A DNA stretch of 64,000 nt, from the NCBI RefSeq assembly GCF_003600685.1, contig NZ_CP032084.1:5642001-5706000 (forward strand), written 5' to 3'. Below are positions 35,278 to 43,508 of the stretch, piece by piece. Positions within the stretch are counted from its first letter, which is position 1; each line of letters opens with the position of its first letter. The DNA comes from Achromobacter sp. B7. Its GTDB lineage: Bacteria > Pseudomonadota > Gammaproteobacteria > Burkholderiales > Burkholderiaceae_B. The notes under the pieces are model-generated. The model was not told where the DNA came from. It did not search any database and saw only the letters and a list, made by a program, of their open reading frames with translations. A program made the translations under genes and the position numbers.

Positions 35278-36057
35278 ATGGCTTACGCCGATCTCAGCCA
35301 GGCCCGGCTGTTCTACGTCATCGATGGCCCCGCCGACGCGCCGGTGCTTGTGCTTTCCAATTCGTTGGGCACCTGCTCCGACATGTGGGCGCGCCAGATT
35401 CCCGAACTGACCAAGCATTTCCGCGTGCTGCGCTACGACACGCGCGGCCATGGCAAGTCGTCGGTGCCCGATGGCGAATACACCTTTGCAGAGCTTGCCG
35501 GCGACGTTGCCGAACTGCTGGCGCACCTGAACATCAAGCGCGCGCACTTTTGCGGCCTGTCGATGGGCGGCCCCACCGGTATCGCGCTGGCGCTGGCGCA
35601 CCCGGAACGGATCGGCAAGCTGATCCTGTGCAACACCGCCGCCCGCATCGGATCGGCGGAAGGCTGGAGCACGCGCATTGCCGCCGTGGCCGAGCAGACG
35701 CTGGAAAAAATGGCGCCCACGCTGGTCGAACGCTGGTTGACCGATGGCTACCGCGCCGCCGAACCGGGCCTGACGCAAGTGCTGATCGACATGCTGCGCC
35801 GCACGCCGGACGCCGGCTATTCGGCCAACTGCGCCGCGCTGCGCGACGCCGACTACCGCGATCAAGTCTCGGCCATCACCGCGCCCACGCTGGTTATCAG
35901 CAGCTCGCACGATATGGCCGCCACACCCGTGCAAGGCCGGGAACTGGCCGCCGCCATCGCCGGCGCGCGTTATGTCGAATTGAACACCTCCCATATTTCG
36001 AACTGGGAGCAACCGGAAGCCTTCACCCGCGCGGTCGTCGACTTCCTGACGGAGTAA
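35278..36057 (+). CDS. pcaD: 3-oxoadipate enol-lactonase
   Basis: 259-residue alpha/beta hydrolase that opens 3-oxoadipate enol-lactone to 3-oxoadipate. The nucleophile Ser95 lies in GLSMG; the oxyanion region reads SNSLGTCSDMW, and the His of the triad is in NTSHISNWEQP. Sequence style is that of PcaD/CatD. It is preceded by a terminator-like hairpin and followed by a cyclase-family gene at 4 bp. Together with catC and pcaIJ it makes three consecutive steps of the pathway. Confidence 0.92.
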   Translation: MAYADLSQARLFYVIDGPADAPVLVLSNSLGTCSDMWARQIPELTKHFRVLRYDTRGHGKSSVPDGEYTFAELAGDVAELLAHLNIKRAHFCGLSMGGPTGIALALAHPERIGKLILCNTAARIGSAEGWSTRIAAVAEQTLEKMAPTLVERWLTDGYRAAEPGLTQVLIDMLRRTPDAGYSANCAALRDADYRDQVSAITAPTLVISSSHDMAATPVQGRELAAAIAGARYVELNTSHISNWEQPEAFTRAVVDFLTE

Positions 36058-36061
36058 CCGC

Positions 36062-37102
36062 ATGCAGCGCTGGAAACATCGGCCCGAAGGCTCCAACTGG
36101 GGCGACTTCGGACCCGACGACCAACTGGGCCGTTTGAATCTCATTACCGAAGAACAAGTGCTGAAGGGCGCGCGCGAGATCCGCGCGGGCAAGACGTTCT
36201 GCCTGTCGTTGCCGCTGGACCTGCCCGGCGGCAACGTGCTGAACCCGCGCCGCCACCCGCCGCAACTGAGCCCGACGCGGCTGGCCGACACGCCGTACCT
36301 GAACTTTCCGCTGCGTAACGTCAATCCGGATGCGGTGGACGTGCTTAGCGACGACCAGGTGCTGCTGTCGATGCAATATTCCACGCAGTGGGACGCGCTG
36401 GCGCACGTGGGCGCGCTGTTTGACGCCGATGGCGACGGCACGCCGGAACTGCGCTATTACAACGGCTTTCAGGCGGGCGTGGACGTGGTCGGCCCGGCCG
36501 ATAGCGAACATACCGGCTGCGCTTGCTCAACCGGCGGCCCGTCCGCCGCGTTGAAGCTGGGCGTGGAAAACCTGGCGCAAAAAGGCATGCAGGGGCGCGG
36601 CGTGCTGGTGGACCTGTTCCGACACTACGGCTCGGGCCGCACGCTGATCGGCCATGCCGAACTGATGCATGTGCTGAACACGGATGGCATCACGGTTGAA
36701 CGCGGCGACATGCTGGTGCTGCGCACCGGTTACGCCGAGGCGGTCGTGGCCATGAACGGCACGCCGGACCCGCAAGTGCTGCACACCTACGGCGCCGCGC
36801 TGGACGGCACCGACACGGCCTTGCTGCAATGGATCACGGACAGCGGCATCGCCGCGATCTGCGCCGACAACTACGCGGTTGAGGCCTATCCCGCGCGGGA
36901 AAAGACCGGCCCGCGCGCCATGCTGCCGCTGCACCATCACTGCCTGTTCAAGCTGGGCCTGCCCTTGGCGGAGCTTTGGTATTTGAAAGACCTGGCGGAC
37001 TTTCTCCATGCCAACGGCCGCCATCACTTCATGCTGACCGCCCCGCCGCTGCGCCTGCCGCATGCGATCGGGTCGCCGGTCACGCCGATTGCCACGGTGT
37101 AA
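36062..37102 (+). CDS. Cyclase-family (kynurenine formamidase-like) metal hydrolase
   Basis: 346 residues of the cyclase family, whose members hydrolyse formamides, lactones or amides with Mn or Zn. The usual HxGTHxDxPxH motif appears as the variant STQWDALAHVG (about residues 103-113), a form seen in a subfamily that keeps Asp and a downstream His. The C-terminal segment LPLHHHCLFKLGLPLAELW supplies more His. It ends the operon, 4 bp after pcaD, before a strong terminator. It may open a lactone or amide feeding the lower pathway (inference). Confidence 0.83.
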   Translation: MQRWKHRPEGSNWGDFGPDDQLGRLNLITEEQVLKGAREIRAGKTFCLSLPLDLPGGNVLNPRRHPPQLSPTRLADTPYLNFPLRNVNPDAVDVLSDDQVLLSMQYSTQWDALAHVGALFDADGDGTPELRYYNGFQAGVDVVGPADSEHTGCACSTGGPSAALKLGVENLAQKGMQGRGVLVDLFRHYGSGRTLIGHAELMHVLNTDGITVERGDMLVLRTGYAEAVVAMNGTPDPQVLHTYGAALDGTDTALLQWITDSGIAAICADNYAVEAYPAREKTGPRAMLPLHHHCLFKLGLPLAELWYLKDLADFLHANGRHHFMLTAPPLRLPHAIGSPVTPIATV

Positions 37103-37136
37103 GTCCACGGCAATCGGCGCGGCCAACGGCCACGCG

Positions 37137-37172
37137 AAAAAAGCGCCAGACGAGAGCCTGGCGCTTTTTTTA
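37137..37172. terminator. Bidirectional intrinsic terminator
   Basis: AAGCGCCAG (37141-37149) and CTGGCGCTT (37158-37166) form a 9-bp stem extended by A/T pairs, with T-runs on both strands. It serves the pca operon from the left and the PsiF-type gene from the right. Confidence 0.92.
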
Positions 37173-37186
37173 TTCGTGGAAGGATT

Positions 37187-37519
37187 TCAACCCTTCAGGC
37201 AGGTGCTCATGAAGGTTTTGCGCGCATCGCCCGTCAGCTTCTGATCGCCGGCCTTGGCGTTGCAGTCCTTCATTTTCTGTTGCTGCGGCGTCAGCTTCTT
37301 TTCGGCCCCGGGGGCTTCGCCCTTCAGGCAGCTGCTCATGTAGGCCTTGCGGTCATCGCCCGTTTTACCGGTGGCGGACTTGTTGCAGTCGGCCATGCGT
37401 TGCTGTTGCGGCGTGGGCGTCTTGGCGGGCGCGGGCGCGGCGGGGGTCTGGGCGTAGGCCCCGAAAAAACATGCGGACAACACGATGGCCGAGGCCAACT
37501 GGCTAGTACGGGAAAGCAT
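37187..37519 (-). CDS. PsiF-repeat periplasmic protein
   Basis: 110 residues from the ATG at 37519, preceded by GGGAG. A Sec signal peptide (about 1-23, cleaved after AYA) is followed by a Pro-rich stretch and two PsiF repeats of about 30 residues (DCNKSATGKTGDDRKAYMSS and DCNAKAGDQKLTGDARKTFM in part), each ending SSCLKG or STCLKG. The paired Cys residues probably form disulfides. PsiF in Escherichia coli is phosphate-starvation induced; here no Pho box was recognised. Function unknown. Confidence 0.87.
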   Translation of the reverse strand: MLSRTSQLASAIVLSACFFGAYAQTPAAPAPAKTPTPQQQRMADCNKSATGKTGDDRKAYMSSCLKGEAPGAEKKLTPQQQKMKDCNAKAGDQKLTGDARKTFMSTCLKG

Positions 37520-37872
37520 GAGTTTCTCCCTTGCGTTAGGCGCCCGTTTGCGTGGATGCGCGCACCCGGACGAGCGGCCGGCCACGTGCCGGCCCCGCCA
37601 TCATCGAACAAACGGCCACACACGGCAAGCATCGAAAAGTTAGGAAAAGACAAGGCCGAAAGATCTCAATTTGGAGACATTCCGACGCATCCTTGTCAGT
37701 AAGCGACGAATATCGGAACAACCCACGCAACCTGTTACCGATTCATCCTTTTGACCCGTTGTGCCTGGCCTGGGAATGGAGTGAGATAGCCCTGTCCGCT
37801 AGAAGCGCGGACGGCGCAAACGGCAGCGCGGACAGTCAAGCGCCCCCTACGCCGGCACACCAGGAGACCGCC
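37520..37872. other. Intergenic region between divergent PsiF-type and FxLYD-like genes
   Basis: 353 bases with no supported gene. An inverted repeat GGCCGGC-N5-GCCGGCC lies at 37576-37594. The right half shows no clear promoter hexamers; the ribosome site AGGAGA precedes the FxLYD-like gene. Confidence 0.6.
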
Positions 37873-38211
37873 ATGAAACTTGCCCATGCCTTTGTTCTTT
37901 TGCTTGCCGGCCTGTCCGGCGCCGCGGGCGCGCAAAGCCTGACGTACGGCGTCACGCTGGGCAACGTGCAGGCGGTGCGCGACACCAATATGAACATGTC
38001 CACCATCACGGGTTCGCTGGCCAACCTGTCCGGCCGGCCGGTGTCCAGCGCGGTGCTGACGTATGTGCTGTACGACGCGCAAGGCCGCGAGGTGGGCCGG
38101 GTGAATGACGACGTGATCGGCCCGATTCCCCCGGGGCAGATCCGCCTGGTCAAGGCGATGACGCCGCTGAAATTCACCAAGGTCACGGTGCTGGATGTGC
38201 GGGCGCAATAG
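37873..38211 (+). CDS. Secreted FxLYD-domain-like small protein
   Basis: 112 residues with a signal peptide (about 1-20, cleaved after AGA) and a small beta-rich domain. It carries the motif VLTYVLYDAQGREVG, which matches the FxLYD pattern of periplasmic or surface beta-sandwich proteins. The end, KFTKVTVLDVRAQ, is typical as well. It has no operon partner. Function is unknown; a role in the cell envelope is a guess from the signal peptide. Confidence 0.7.
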   Translation: MKLAHAFVLLLAGLSGAAGAQSLTYGVTLGNVQAVRDTNMNMSTITGSLANLSGRPVSSAVLTYVLYDAQGREVGRVNDDVIGPIPPGQIRLVKAMTPLKFTKVTVLDVRAQ

Positions 38212-38234
38212 CCGATGACGGAGACGACCTCAAA

Positions 38235-38257
38235 AAACCCTGATCGAATCAGGGTTT
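38235..38257 (-). terminator. Hairpin after the FxLYD-like gene
   Basis: AAACCCTGAT and ATCAGGGTTT form a 10-bp stem with a 3-nt loop. The T-run (TTTTTT) is on the minus strand only; on the plus strand only TTT follows, so it is a weak terminator for the upstream gene. Confidence 0.5.
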
Positions 38258-38313
38258 AGACAGGGGGTTGTAGGGACAAATATGGGAAAATTCCGCTTGT
38301 CGACTCGATAACA

Positions 38314-38339
38314 GGGGCTTCCAAACGAAGCCCCTTATT
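38314..38339 (+). terminator. Hairpin upstream of the carbonic anhydrase gene
   Basis: GGGGCTTC (38314-38321) pairs with GAAGCCCC (38327-38334) over a 5-nt loop and is followed by TTATT. It ends 53 bp before the carbonic anhydrase start, so it may end upstream transcription or lie in the leader. Confidence 0.5.
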
Positions 38340-38391
38340 GCGTCTGTCGGCGTGCCAGCAAGCCTGGCCCTGTTTCTAGGAAGCGACCATC

Positions 38392-39042
38392 ATGTTCCCC
38401 AAAAGACTCACCGAAGGCTATCAATCGTTCCTGGACGGCCGTTTCCACTCGGAAAGCAGCCGTTATCAGAAGCTGGCTGAACTCGGGCAAAGCCCGGAAA
38501 TTCTTCTTATTGGCTGCTGCGATTCCCGCGTGTCGCCCGAAGTGATCTTTGACGCCGGCCCCGGCGAGATGTTCGTCGTGCGCAACGTGGCCAACCTGGT
38601 TCCGCCCTGTGAGCCGGATTCGGAATCGTCCTATCACGGCACCAGCGCCGCGATCGAATTCGCGGTCAACGGCCTGAACGTCAAGCACATCGTCGTGCTG
38701 GGCCACGCGTCCTGCGGCGGCATCCGTTCATTCTTCGACGACGCCAAGCCGTTGTCCAAGGGCGACTTCATCGGCAAATGGATGTCGCAGATCGAACCCG
38801 TGGCCGAACGCCTGGGCCCGGGCAGCGGCGACCGCCAGACCAAGCTCAAGCGCCTGGAACTGGCCGTGGTCGAACACAGCCTGAACAACCTGATGACGTT
38901 CCCGTCGATTCGCCGCCGTGTTGAAAAGGGCGAGCTGGAGCTGCACGGCACGTACTTCGGCGTGGCCACCGGCGTGCTGTTCCTGCGCGATCCGGAAACC
39001 GGCGAATTCAATCCCTGCCTGGAAACCGGCATCACCGAATAA
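38392..39042 (+). CDS. can: Beta-class carbonic anhydrase
   Basis: 216-residue zinc enzyme that interconverts carbon dioxide and bicarbonate in the cytoplasm. Zinc ligands are Cys42, His105 and Cys108, with the Asp44-Arg46 dyad in CCDSR. The segments FVVRNVANLVPP and VLGHASCGGI are standard for the Can/CynT type. Its bicarbonate can feed carboxylases such as PEP carboxylase, though it is not adjacent to ppc. It stands alone. Confidence 0.95.
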   Translation: MFPKRLTEGYQSFLDGRFHSESSRYQKLAELGQSPEILLIGCCDSRVSPEVIFDAGPGEMFVVRNVANLVPPCEPDSESSYHGTSAAIEFAVNGLNVKHIVVLGHASCGGIRSFFDDAKPLSKGDFIGKWMSQIEPVAERLGPGSGDRQTKLKRLELAVVEHSLNNLMTFPSIRRRVEKGELELHGTYFGVATGVLFLRDPETGEFNPCLETGITE

Positions 39043-39113
39043 GCCTCATATCCGGTACGCTTGCGGCTGCTTTTCGCTTTCTTCAAAGACGTTACGCAAC
39101 CCCAAGGACCGAT

Positions 39114-39722
39114 ATGAAATTGTTCTTCTCGCCGGCTTCGCCTTTCGTGCGCAAATGCATGGTCATTGCGCACGAACTGGCCCTGACCGACCGCATCGAG
39201 AAACTGCCCAGCGCCGCCGGCCCCGTCGCCCGCGACAAAAGCATCATCCCCAGCAACCCGCTGGGCAAGGTGCCCACCTTGATCACGGACGACGGCCAGG
39301 TGCTGTACGACAGCCGCGTCATCTGCGAATTCCTGAACGACCTGGGCGGCGGCACGCTGTTCCCCGCGAACGGCCCCGCGCGCTGGCAGGCACTGGCCGA
39401 CCAGGCCTTGGGCGATGGCGTCATGGACGCCGCGTTGCTGGCGCGCTATGAAGTGGCGCTGCGCCCCGAAGCCCTGCGCTGGACCGACTGGGTCGACGGC
39501 CAACTGAGCAAGGCGCACGACGCCCTGGCTCAGCTGGAAAAAGACGTGGTCCGCCTGGACGGCCGCATGGACATCGGCACGATCGCCATCGGCTGCGCCC
39601 TGGGCTATCTGGACTTCCGCTTCGGCGATTACGACTGGCGCGCCACGCACCCGGGCGTTGCCGCCTGGTTCAAGACCTTCAACGCGCGCCCCTCCATGCA
39701 GGCGACCCTGCCCCCCGTCTGA
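39114..39722 (+). CDS. Glutathione S-transferase family protein
   Basis: 202 residues: a thioredoxin-like N-terminal domain starting MKLFFSPASPFVRK, with the catalytic Ser/Cys position in SPASPF, the cis-Pro region GKVPTLITDDG and the DSRVICEFL glutathione-contact motif. An all-helical C-terminal domain follows. The type is that of single-gene bacterial GSTs of unknown substrate. It follows the carbonic anhydrase by 71 bp. Confidence 0.88.
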   Translation: MKLFFSPASPFVRKCMVIAHELALTDRIEKLPSAAGPVARDKSIIPSNPLGKVPTLITDDGQVLYDSRVICEFLNDLGGGTLFPANGPARWQALADQALGDGVMDAALLARYEVALRPEALRWTDWVDGQLSKAHDALAQLEKDVVRLDGRMDIGTIAIGCALGYLDFRFGDYDWRATHPGVAAWFKTFNARPSMQATLPPV

Positions 39723-39809
39723 CGCGGTTACGCCTTGACTCCTAGTGCGACGGGCTGACACGACGCCGCGCCCGCAACGCGGTAAATTTTCCCCATGTCA
39801 GCCCCCGGC

Positions 39810-39829
39810 AGACCCGACGATTCGGGTCT
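39810..39829. other. Stem-loop between GST and orphan gene
   Basis: AGACCCGA (39810-39817) pairs with TCGGGTCT (39822-39829) over a 4-nt loop. No T-run follows. It lies 25 bp before the start of the orphan gene, so it may affect translation start. Confidence 0.35.
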
Positions 39830-39853
39830 TGTCGACTTGCACAGGGAGCAACC

Positions 39854-40492
39854 ATGAACGTCTCTGCGATTTCGCCCATTACCCGTGTTGCCGCGCCCTA
39901 TCCGGCGCGCGTGCCGCTGGTGGACGACACCCGCCCCACGTTTGAAGCCGAGCGCCTGGCGCGGGAAGCCGCCGTGCGGGAGGCTGCCCTGCGCGAAGCC
40001 CAGCGCACCAAGCAGGCCCAGGCCGCCTGGGAAGCGCAACGCCTTGCCCGCGCGCGCGAGGCCTCCGAGGCTGCGCGAACCCGACCGGCCGCCAATACCC
40101 GTACCGACACCACTGCCCACACCGACACCACTGCCTACACCGGCCTGCGCGCCGAGGCGCTGGCGCCGTTGGCCGCCGACGTACTCAACCCCGATATCCT
40201 GCGCGATCAATTCGCCGATGCGCGCTTGCGCCGCGCGCTGGACGCCTATGCGGCGCAATCGGATCCGGTCGCTCAGCGCGCCGGCAACGCGAACGATCTG
40301 GGCACCATCGAAGGGCTGACGCCGTTGCAGCCGTATCGCGTTGCGATGGCCAACCCGCAAGTGGAATTGCAGGCAGCCGTGGCCGTGAAGGCCGCCGCCG
40401 TCGCCGTGCCGGCGGTCGTCAACATCGGAGCGACCGAAAACGTGACGGACAACGCGCGCTATCGCTCGGGCGCTGCCGCACGCATGTCCTGA
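39854..40492 (+). CDS. Uncharacterised Ala/Arg-rich protein
   Basis: 212 residues with no recognised domain. A short N-terminal segment leads into a charged, Ala-rich helix (about residues 28-78, many Glu and Arg at heptad-like spacing) likely to form a coiled coil. A Thr-rich linker with a TDTTAHTDTTAY repeat and an Ala/Val-rich C-terminal half follow. No signal peptide or membrane segment. An AGGGAGC site precedes the ATG, and a strong terminator follows. It behaves like a real, single-gene unit; function unknown. Confidence 0.7.
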   Translation: MNVSAISPITRVAAPYPARVPLVDDTRPTFEAERLAREAAVREAALREAQRTKQAQAAWEAQRLARAREASEAARTRPAANTRTDTTAHTDTTAYTGLRAEALAPLAADVLNPDILRDQFADARLRRALDAYAAQSDPVAQRAGNANDLGTIEGLTPLQPYRVAMANPQVELQAAVAVKAAAVAVPAVVNIGATENVTDNARYRSGAAARMS

Positions 40493-40496
40493 AACG

Positions 40497-40529
40497 AAAA
40501 AGCCGCCTGACAACGCCAGGCGGCTTTTT
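40497..40529. terminator. Bidirectional intrinsic terminator
   Basis: AAAAAGCCGCCTG and CAGGCGGCTTTTT form a 13-bp stem with a 7-nt loop and T-runs in both directions. It lies between the orphan gene and the convergent DUF3100 gene. Confidence 0.93.
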
Positions 40530-40576
40530 CATTCGCGTTCAGCGCGGCACCATCGGCGCCGCCCCGCGCGGATCGA

Positions 40577-41914
40577 TCAGTGGAAGAATTCCGCGATCAT
40601 CGTGGCGCCCATGAAGGTGCCGGCGTTGGCGGCCAGGGACACCACCACGATCTTCCAGCCCAGCTTGCGAAACGCCGGCAGGTCTTTCAGGATCGACAGG
40701 CCGGCCATGGCCAGGATCACGGTGGTGAACGGCAGGAAATTCACCTTGCCGACCAGCGCGATGATCTGGTCCGAGTACGGCAGCACGCCCGGGCACCCGG
40801 CCGTCATGGCGATCAGCGACAGCACGAACACGGCCGGCAGCTTGGGCACGACACGCAGGACCAGGTCGGTCAGCACCACCAGCAGGATGATGATGCCCAT
40901 GCCGGGCAAGGCGTCCATGAACGGCACGTTGTAGCCCAGGCGGTTGCCCACCAGCGCGAACAGGCCGCAGATGACATAGGCGGTCAGGCGGTCGCCAAAA
41001 CCCATCTTGGCGTTATGCGCCGGCACGTCTTCCGACACGCTGTCGTCCACAACCGATTCAGACGCCTTGCCGCGCGACCAGCGGCCCAGCACCGGCTCCA
41101 GCTTGCCGTACAGGAAGATGGTGGTCGGCAGCGAGATGAACAGCGTGAAGTACACGCCAACCACGGTCGTCAGCAAGTTGGCGGCGGCGGCCAGCGCAGC
41201 CACCTGATGCGCCATTTCAGGCGTCTGCTGCGAGGCGATGGCGCCCACGCCCGCGGCCATCATGCTGCCGGAGCCCACGCCGGCGCCCATGGCGAGCGAG
41301 CGCGGATCAAAAATGTTCAGGCTGGTGATGAAGCCGGCCATCAGGGCGACGAACAGCGCGCCGATCACCGTGCCGGTGATGTACTCGGCCATCACGCCGC
41401 GGCCTTCGGGCGAATTCATGCCGTAGCGTTCACCGATGATGGCCAGGCTGGGCTCGCGGCCCACCGAGAACGTGGCGCCGATGGCTTCGCGCTTGATGCC
41501 CAGCAGCAACGCCAGCGGCAGGCCGATGGCCATGGTGCCGAAGAAGTGACCGAATTCCTGGAACACCAGCGCCCAGCCGGCTTCGCGCACCTGCGGCAAC
41601 GCGCCGCCCACCATCAGGCCCAGCTTGGCCAGGAAGGGCAGCAAGGCGTATTGCAGATAGCCGCTGATGCGGGTCTGCATGGCTTTGTCGATGCCGGCGC
41701 CCACGGGCAGCCGCTGGCCGAAAGCCGCCACGATGGCGCCGATGAAGATGGCCCAAAGCATCGGTTGCAGAACGATCTTGCCCGGACCCACCGAAAACGT
41801 GACGCTGCCGATCGCTTCGGAAATACCCACCACCAACAAAATGGCGGCAAGCATTCGAACGCGGGCGGATAGCGACATGGAAGGCGCGGCCAGACTGGCG
41901 CTGGCGAGAGACAT
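40577..41914 (-). CDS. DUF3100-family membrane transporter
   Basis: 445 residues from the ATG at 41914 with AGGGGAAA upstream; a longer upstream open frame is ignored. About 12 hydrophobic segments are seen, with glycine-rich turns such as GAGVGSGSMMAAGVGAIA that resemble sodium-dependent carboxylate transporters. DUF3100 proteins are uncharacterised. It is divergent from a LysR regulator across 247 bp holding a perfect dyad, so it is probably an inducible transporter of an organic acid (inference). Confidence 0.8.
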   Translation of the reverse strand: MSLASASLAAPSMSLSARVRMLAAILLVVGISEAIGSVTFSVGPGKIVLQPMLWAIFIGAIVAAFGQRLPVGAGIDKAMQTRISGYLQYALLPFLAKLGLMVGGALPQVREAGWALVFQEFGHFFGTMAIGLPLALLLGIKREAIGATFSVGREPSLAIIGERYGMNSPEGRGVMAEYITGTVIGALFVALMAGFITSLNIFDPRSLAMGAGVGSGSMMAAGVGAIASQQTPEMAHQVAALAAAANLLTTVVGVYFTLFISLPTTIFLYGKLEPVLGRWSRGKASESVVDDSVSEDVPAHNAKMGFGDRLTAYVICGLFALVGNRLGYNVPFMDALPGMGIIILLVVLTDLVLRVVPKLPAVFVLSLIAMTAGCPGVLPYSDQIIALVGKVNFLPFTTVILAMAGLSILKDLPAFRKLGWKIVVVSLAANAGTFMGATMIAEFFH

Positions 41915-42036
41915 CGATTTCCCCTGATGAACGTGAGTAGATTTTGTGCGCGTGCCGGGCAAACGCAGCGCTGCGGCAGCAGGCGGAATTTTCGCCGGGG
42001 GTCTTTCAAGCAACCATGACACCGCCCGCGCATAAA

Positions 42037-42055
42037 CGTTGCGTAAAATGCAACG
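42037..42055. promoter_or_regulatory. Candidate LysR operator
   Basis: CGTTGCGTAAAATGCAACG is a 6-bp inverted repeat around 7 bp, including the T-N11-A core TGC-N7-GCA. It lies between the divergent DUF3100 transporter and LysR genes, near the middle of the gap. Confidence 0.7.
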
Positions 42056-42161
42056 CACGGCCTTTTCCTGGGAAAATTTTGCACGGCATCGCTTTCGATA
42101 CGGGTAAACCCTTAACCGGGACTGTGTATCTGCCGCCGCATCCGCCCGCCTGGAACCCGCC

Positions 42162-43097
42162 ATGGACGAAAAACTCGACGCCCGCCGCACCCACTATTTC
42201 ATGCAGGTCATGAGCCGGGGCTCGGTGCGTGGCGCCGCCGAAGTGCTGGACATGGACCCGTCCGCCGTCAGCCGCGCCATCGCCGCGCTGGAACGCGACT
42301 GCGGCATGGCGCTGTTCGAACGGCGCGGGCGCGGCGTGGTGCCTACCGACGCCGGCCACATCCTGGCCCGCTATGTGAAGCGGCAGCAGAACATCCAGGA
42401 AAGCTTCTTCTCTGAAATCGACAGCCTGCGCAAAGCCGAGCGCGGCCATATCGACCTGGTGCTGGGCGAAGGCTTCGTCGAACTGATGTTCGACCGCGTG
42501 CTGCCCGGGTACTGGCGCAGCCACCCGGAAGTCACGCTGGACATCGATGTGGCGCGCACGTCCGAGATCGTGCAGCGCATTGTGGACGACCGCGCCTATA
42601 TAGGATTGGTGTTCCAGCCGCCCAACGACGCGCGGCTGCGCACGCATTATTCGCGGCCCGAACCCATCCGCGCCATCGTCCGCCAGGACCATCCGCTGAC
42701 CCGGCTGGGCCGCCCCCTGCTGCTGACCGATCTGGCGGATTACCCCGGGGCGTCGATGCAGGAAGGGTTTGGGGTGCGGCAACACATTCAGGCGGCCGAG
42801 ATCAGTGAACAGGTGCGCTTGCGCAACGTGCTGACGACGTCGTCGTTCAAGGCGCTGTGGCAGTTCGCGGCGGCCGGCATCGGCTACGCGCTGACGCCGC
42901 CCATCGCCGTCACGGCCGACATGCGCGCCCAGCGCCTGGCCAGCCTGCCGCTGGCCAACCCCATCCTGAACCAGGGCAGCCTGCACGTGCTGAGCCGCGC
43001 CGGCCGCCACATTTCGCCCGCTGCGCGCGAATTGCTGGAACACATCGTGCGCGGCATCGGCACCCCGGCGCCGCCGCCAACTGATACGGTCGCCTGA
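42162..43097 (+). CDS. LysR-family regulator, probable controller of the DUF3100 transporter
   Basis: 311 residues: N-terminal helix-turn-helix (HYFMQVMSRGSVRGAAEVLDMDPSAVSR) with wing LERDCGMALFERRGRG, then a full effector domain. The divergent position and the dyad at 42037-42055 support control of the transporter gene. The ATG at 42162 is the only good start at the homology boundary. Confidence 0.88.
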   Translation: MDEKLDARRTHYFMQVMSRGSVRGAAEVLDMDPSAVSRAIAALERDCGMALFERRGRGVVPTDAGHILARYVKRQQNIQESFFSEIDSLRKAERGHIDLVLGEGFVELMFDRVLPGYWRSHPEVTLDIDVARTSEIVQRIVDDRAYIGLVFQPPNDARLRTHYSRPEPIRAIVRQDHPLTRLGRPLLLTDLADYPGASMQEGFGVRQHIQAAEISEQVRLRNVLTTSSFKALWQFAAAGIGYALTPPIAVTADMRAQRLASLPLANPILNQGSLHVLSRAGRHISPAARELLEHIVRGIGTPAPPPTDTVA

Positions 43098-43171
43098 CGC
43101 GAATCTGCCTCTGTTTGGCGCGCCCGCCAGCGCCTACAGTGCCAGTTCCCCTCATCCGCCACGAGGCGCAT

Positions 43172-43363
43172 ATGCTTAGTTTCCTGCGCACGGTCCGCTC
43201 CGTGCTCTGGGGTTTCTTCGGCGTGCGGCGCGGCCGCGGCTACCACGCCGACATCGCCCACAACAAACCCGGCCCGCTGATTGCAACCGGCCTGCTGCTG
43301 GCGGCGGTCCTGGTGATCCTGCTGGTCCTGGTCGCGCGCTGGGCAGTGACTGCCGCCTTGTAA
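43172..43363 (+). CDS. DUF2970 small membrane protein
   Basis: 63 residues: a basic N-terminal half (FLRTVRSVLWGFFGVRRGRGYHADIA) followed by one membrane segment (LIATGLLLAAVLVILLVLVA). This is the DUF2970 pattern, common in betaproteobacteria and of unknown function. An internal start at 43172 is used because the frame to its left has no homology. Located between the LysR gene and cysI. Confidence 0.8.
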   Translation: MLSFLRTVRSVLWGFFGVRRGRGYHADIAHNKPGPLIATGLLLAAVLVILLVLVARWAVTAAL

Positions 43364-43508
43364 TAGCGCTGCGCGAAGGTATTTCCATATTACGAGAATG
43401 ACTTAGACGCTGCCGTCTGCTGGCTGTTACGGTTATGAATCCCCTTTTCCGACGCTGCGCGCCGGACGCTACAGGGCATAGACCGAGAAGACCACAAGGG
43501 CAGTAGAC

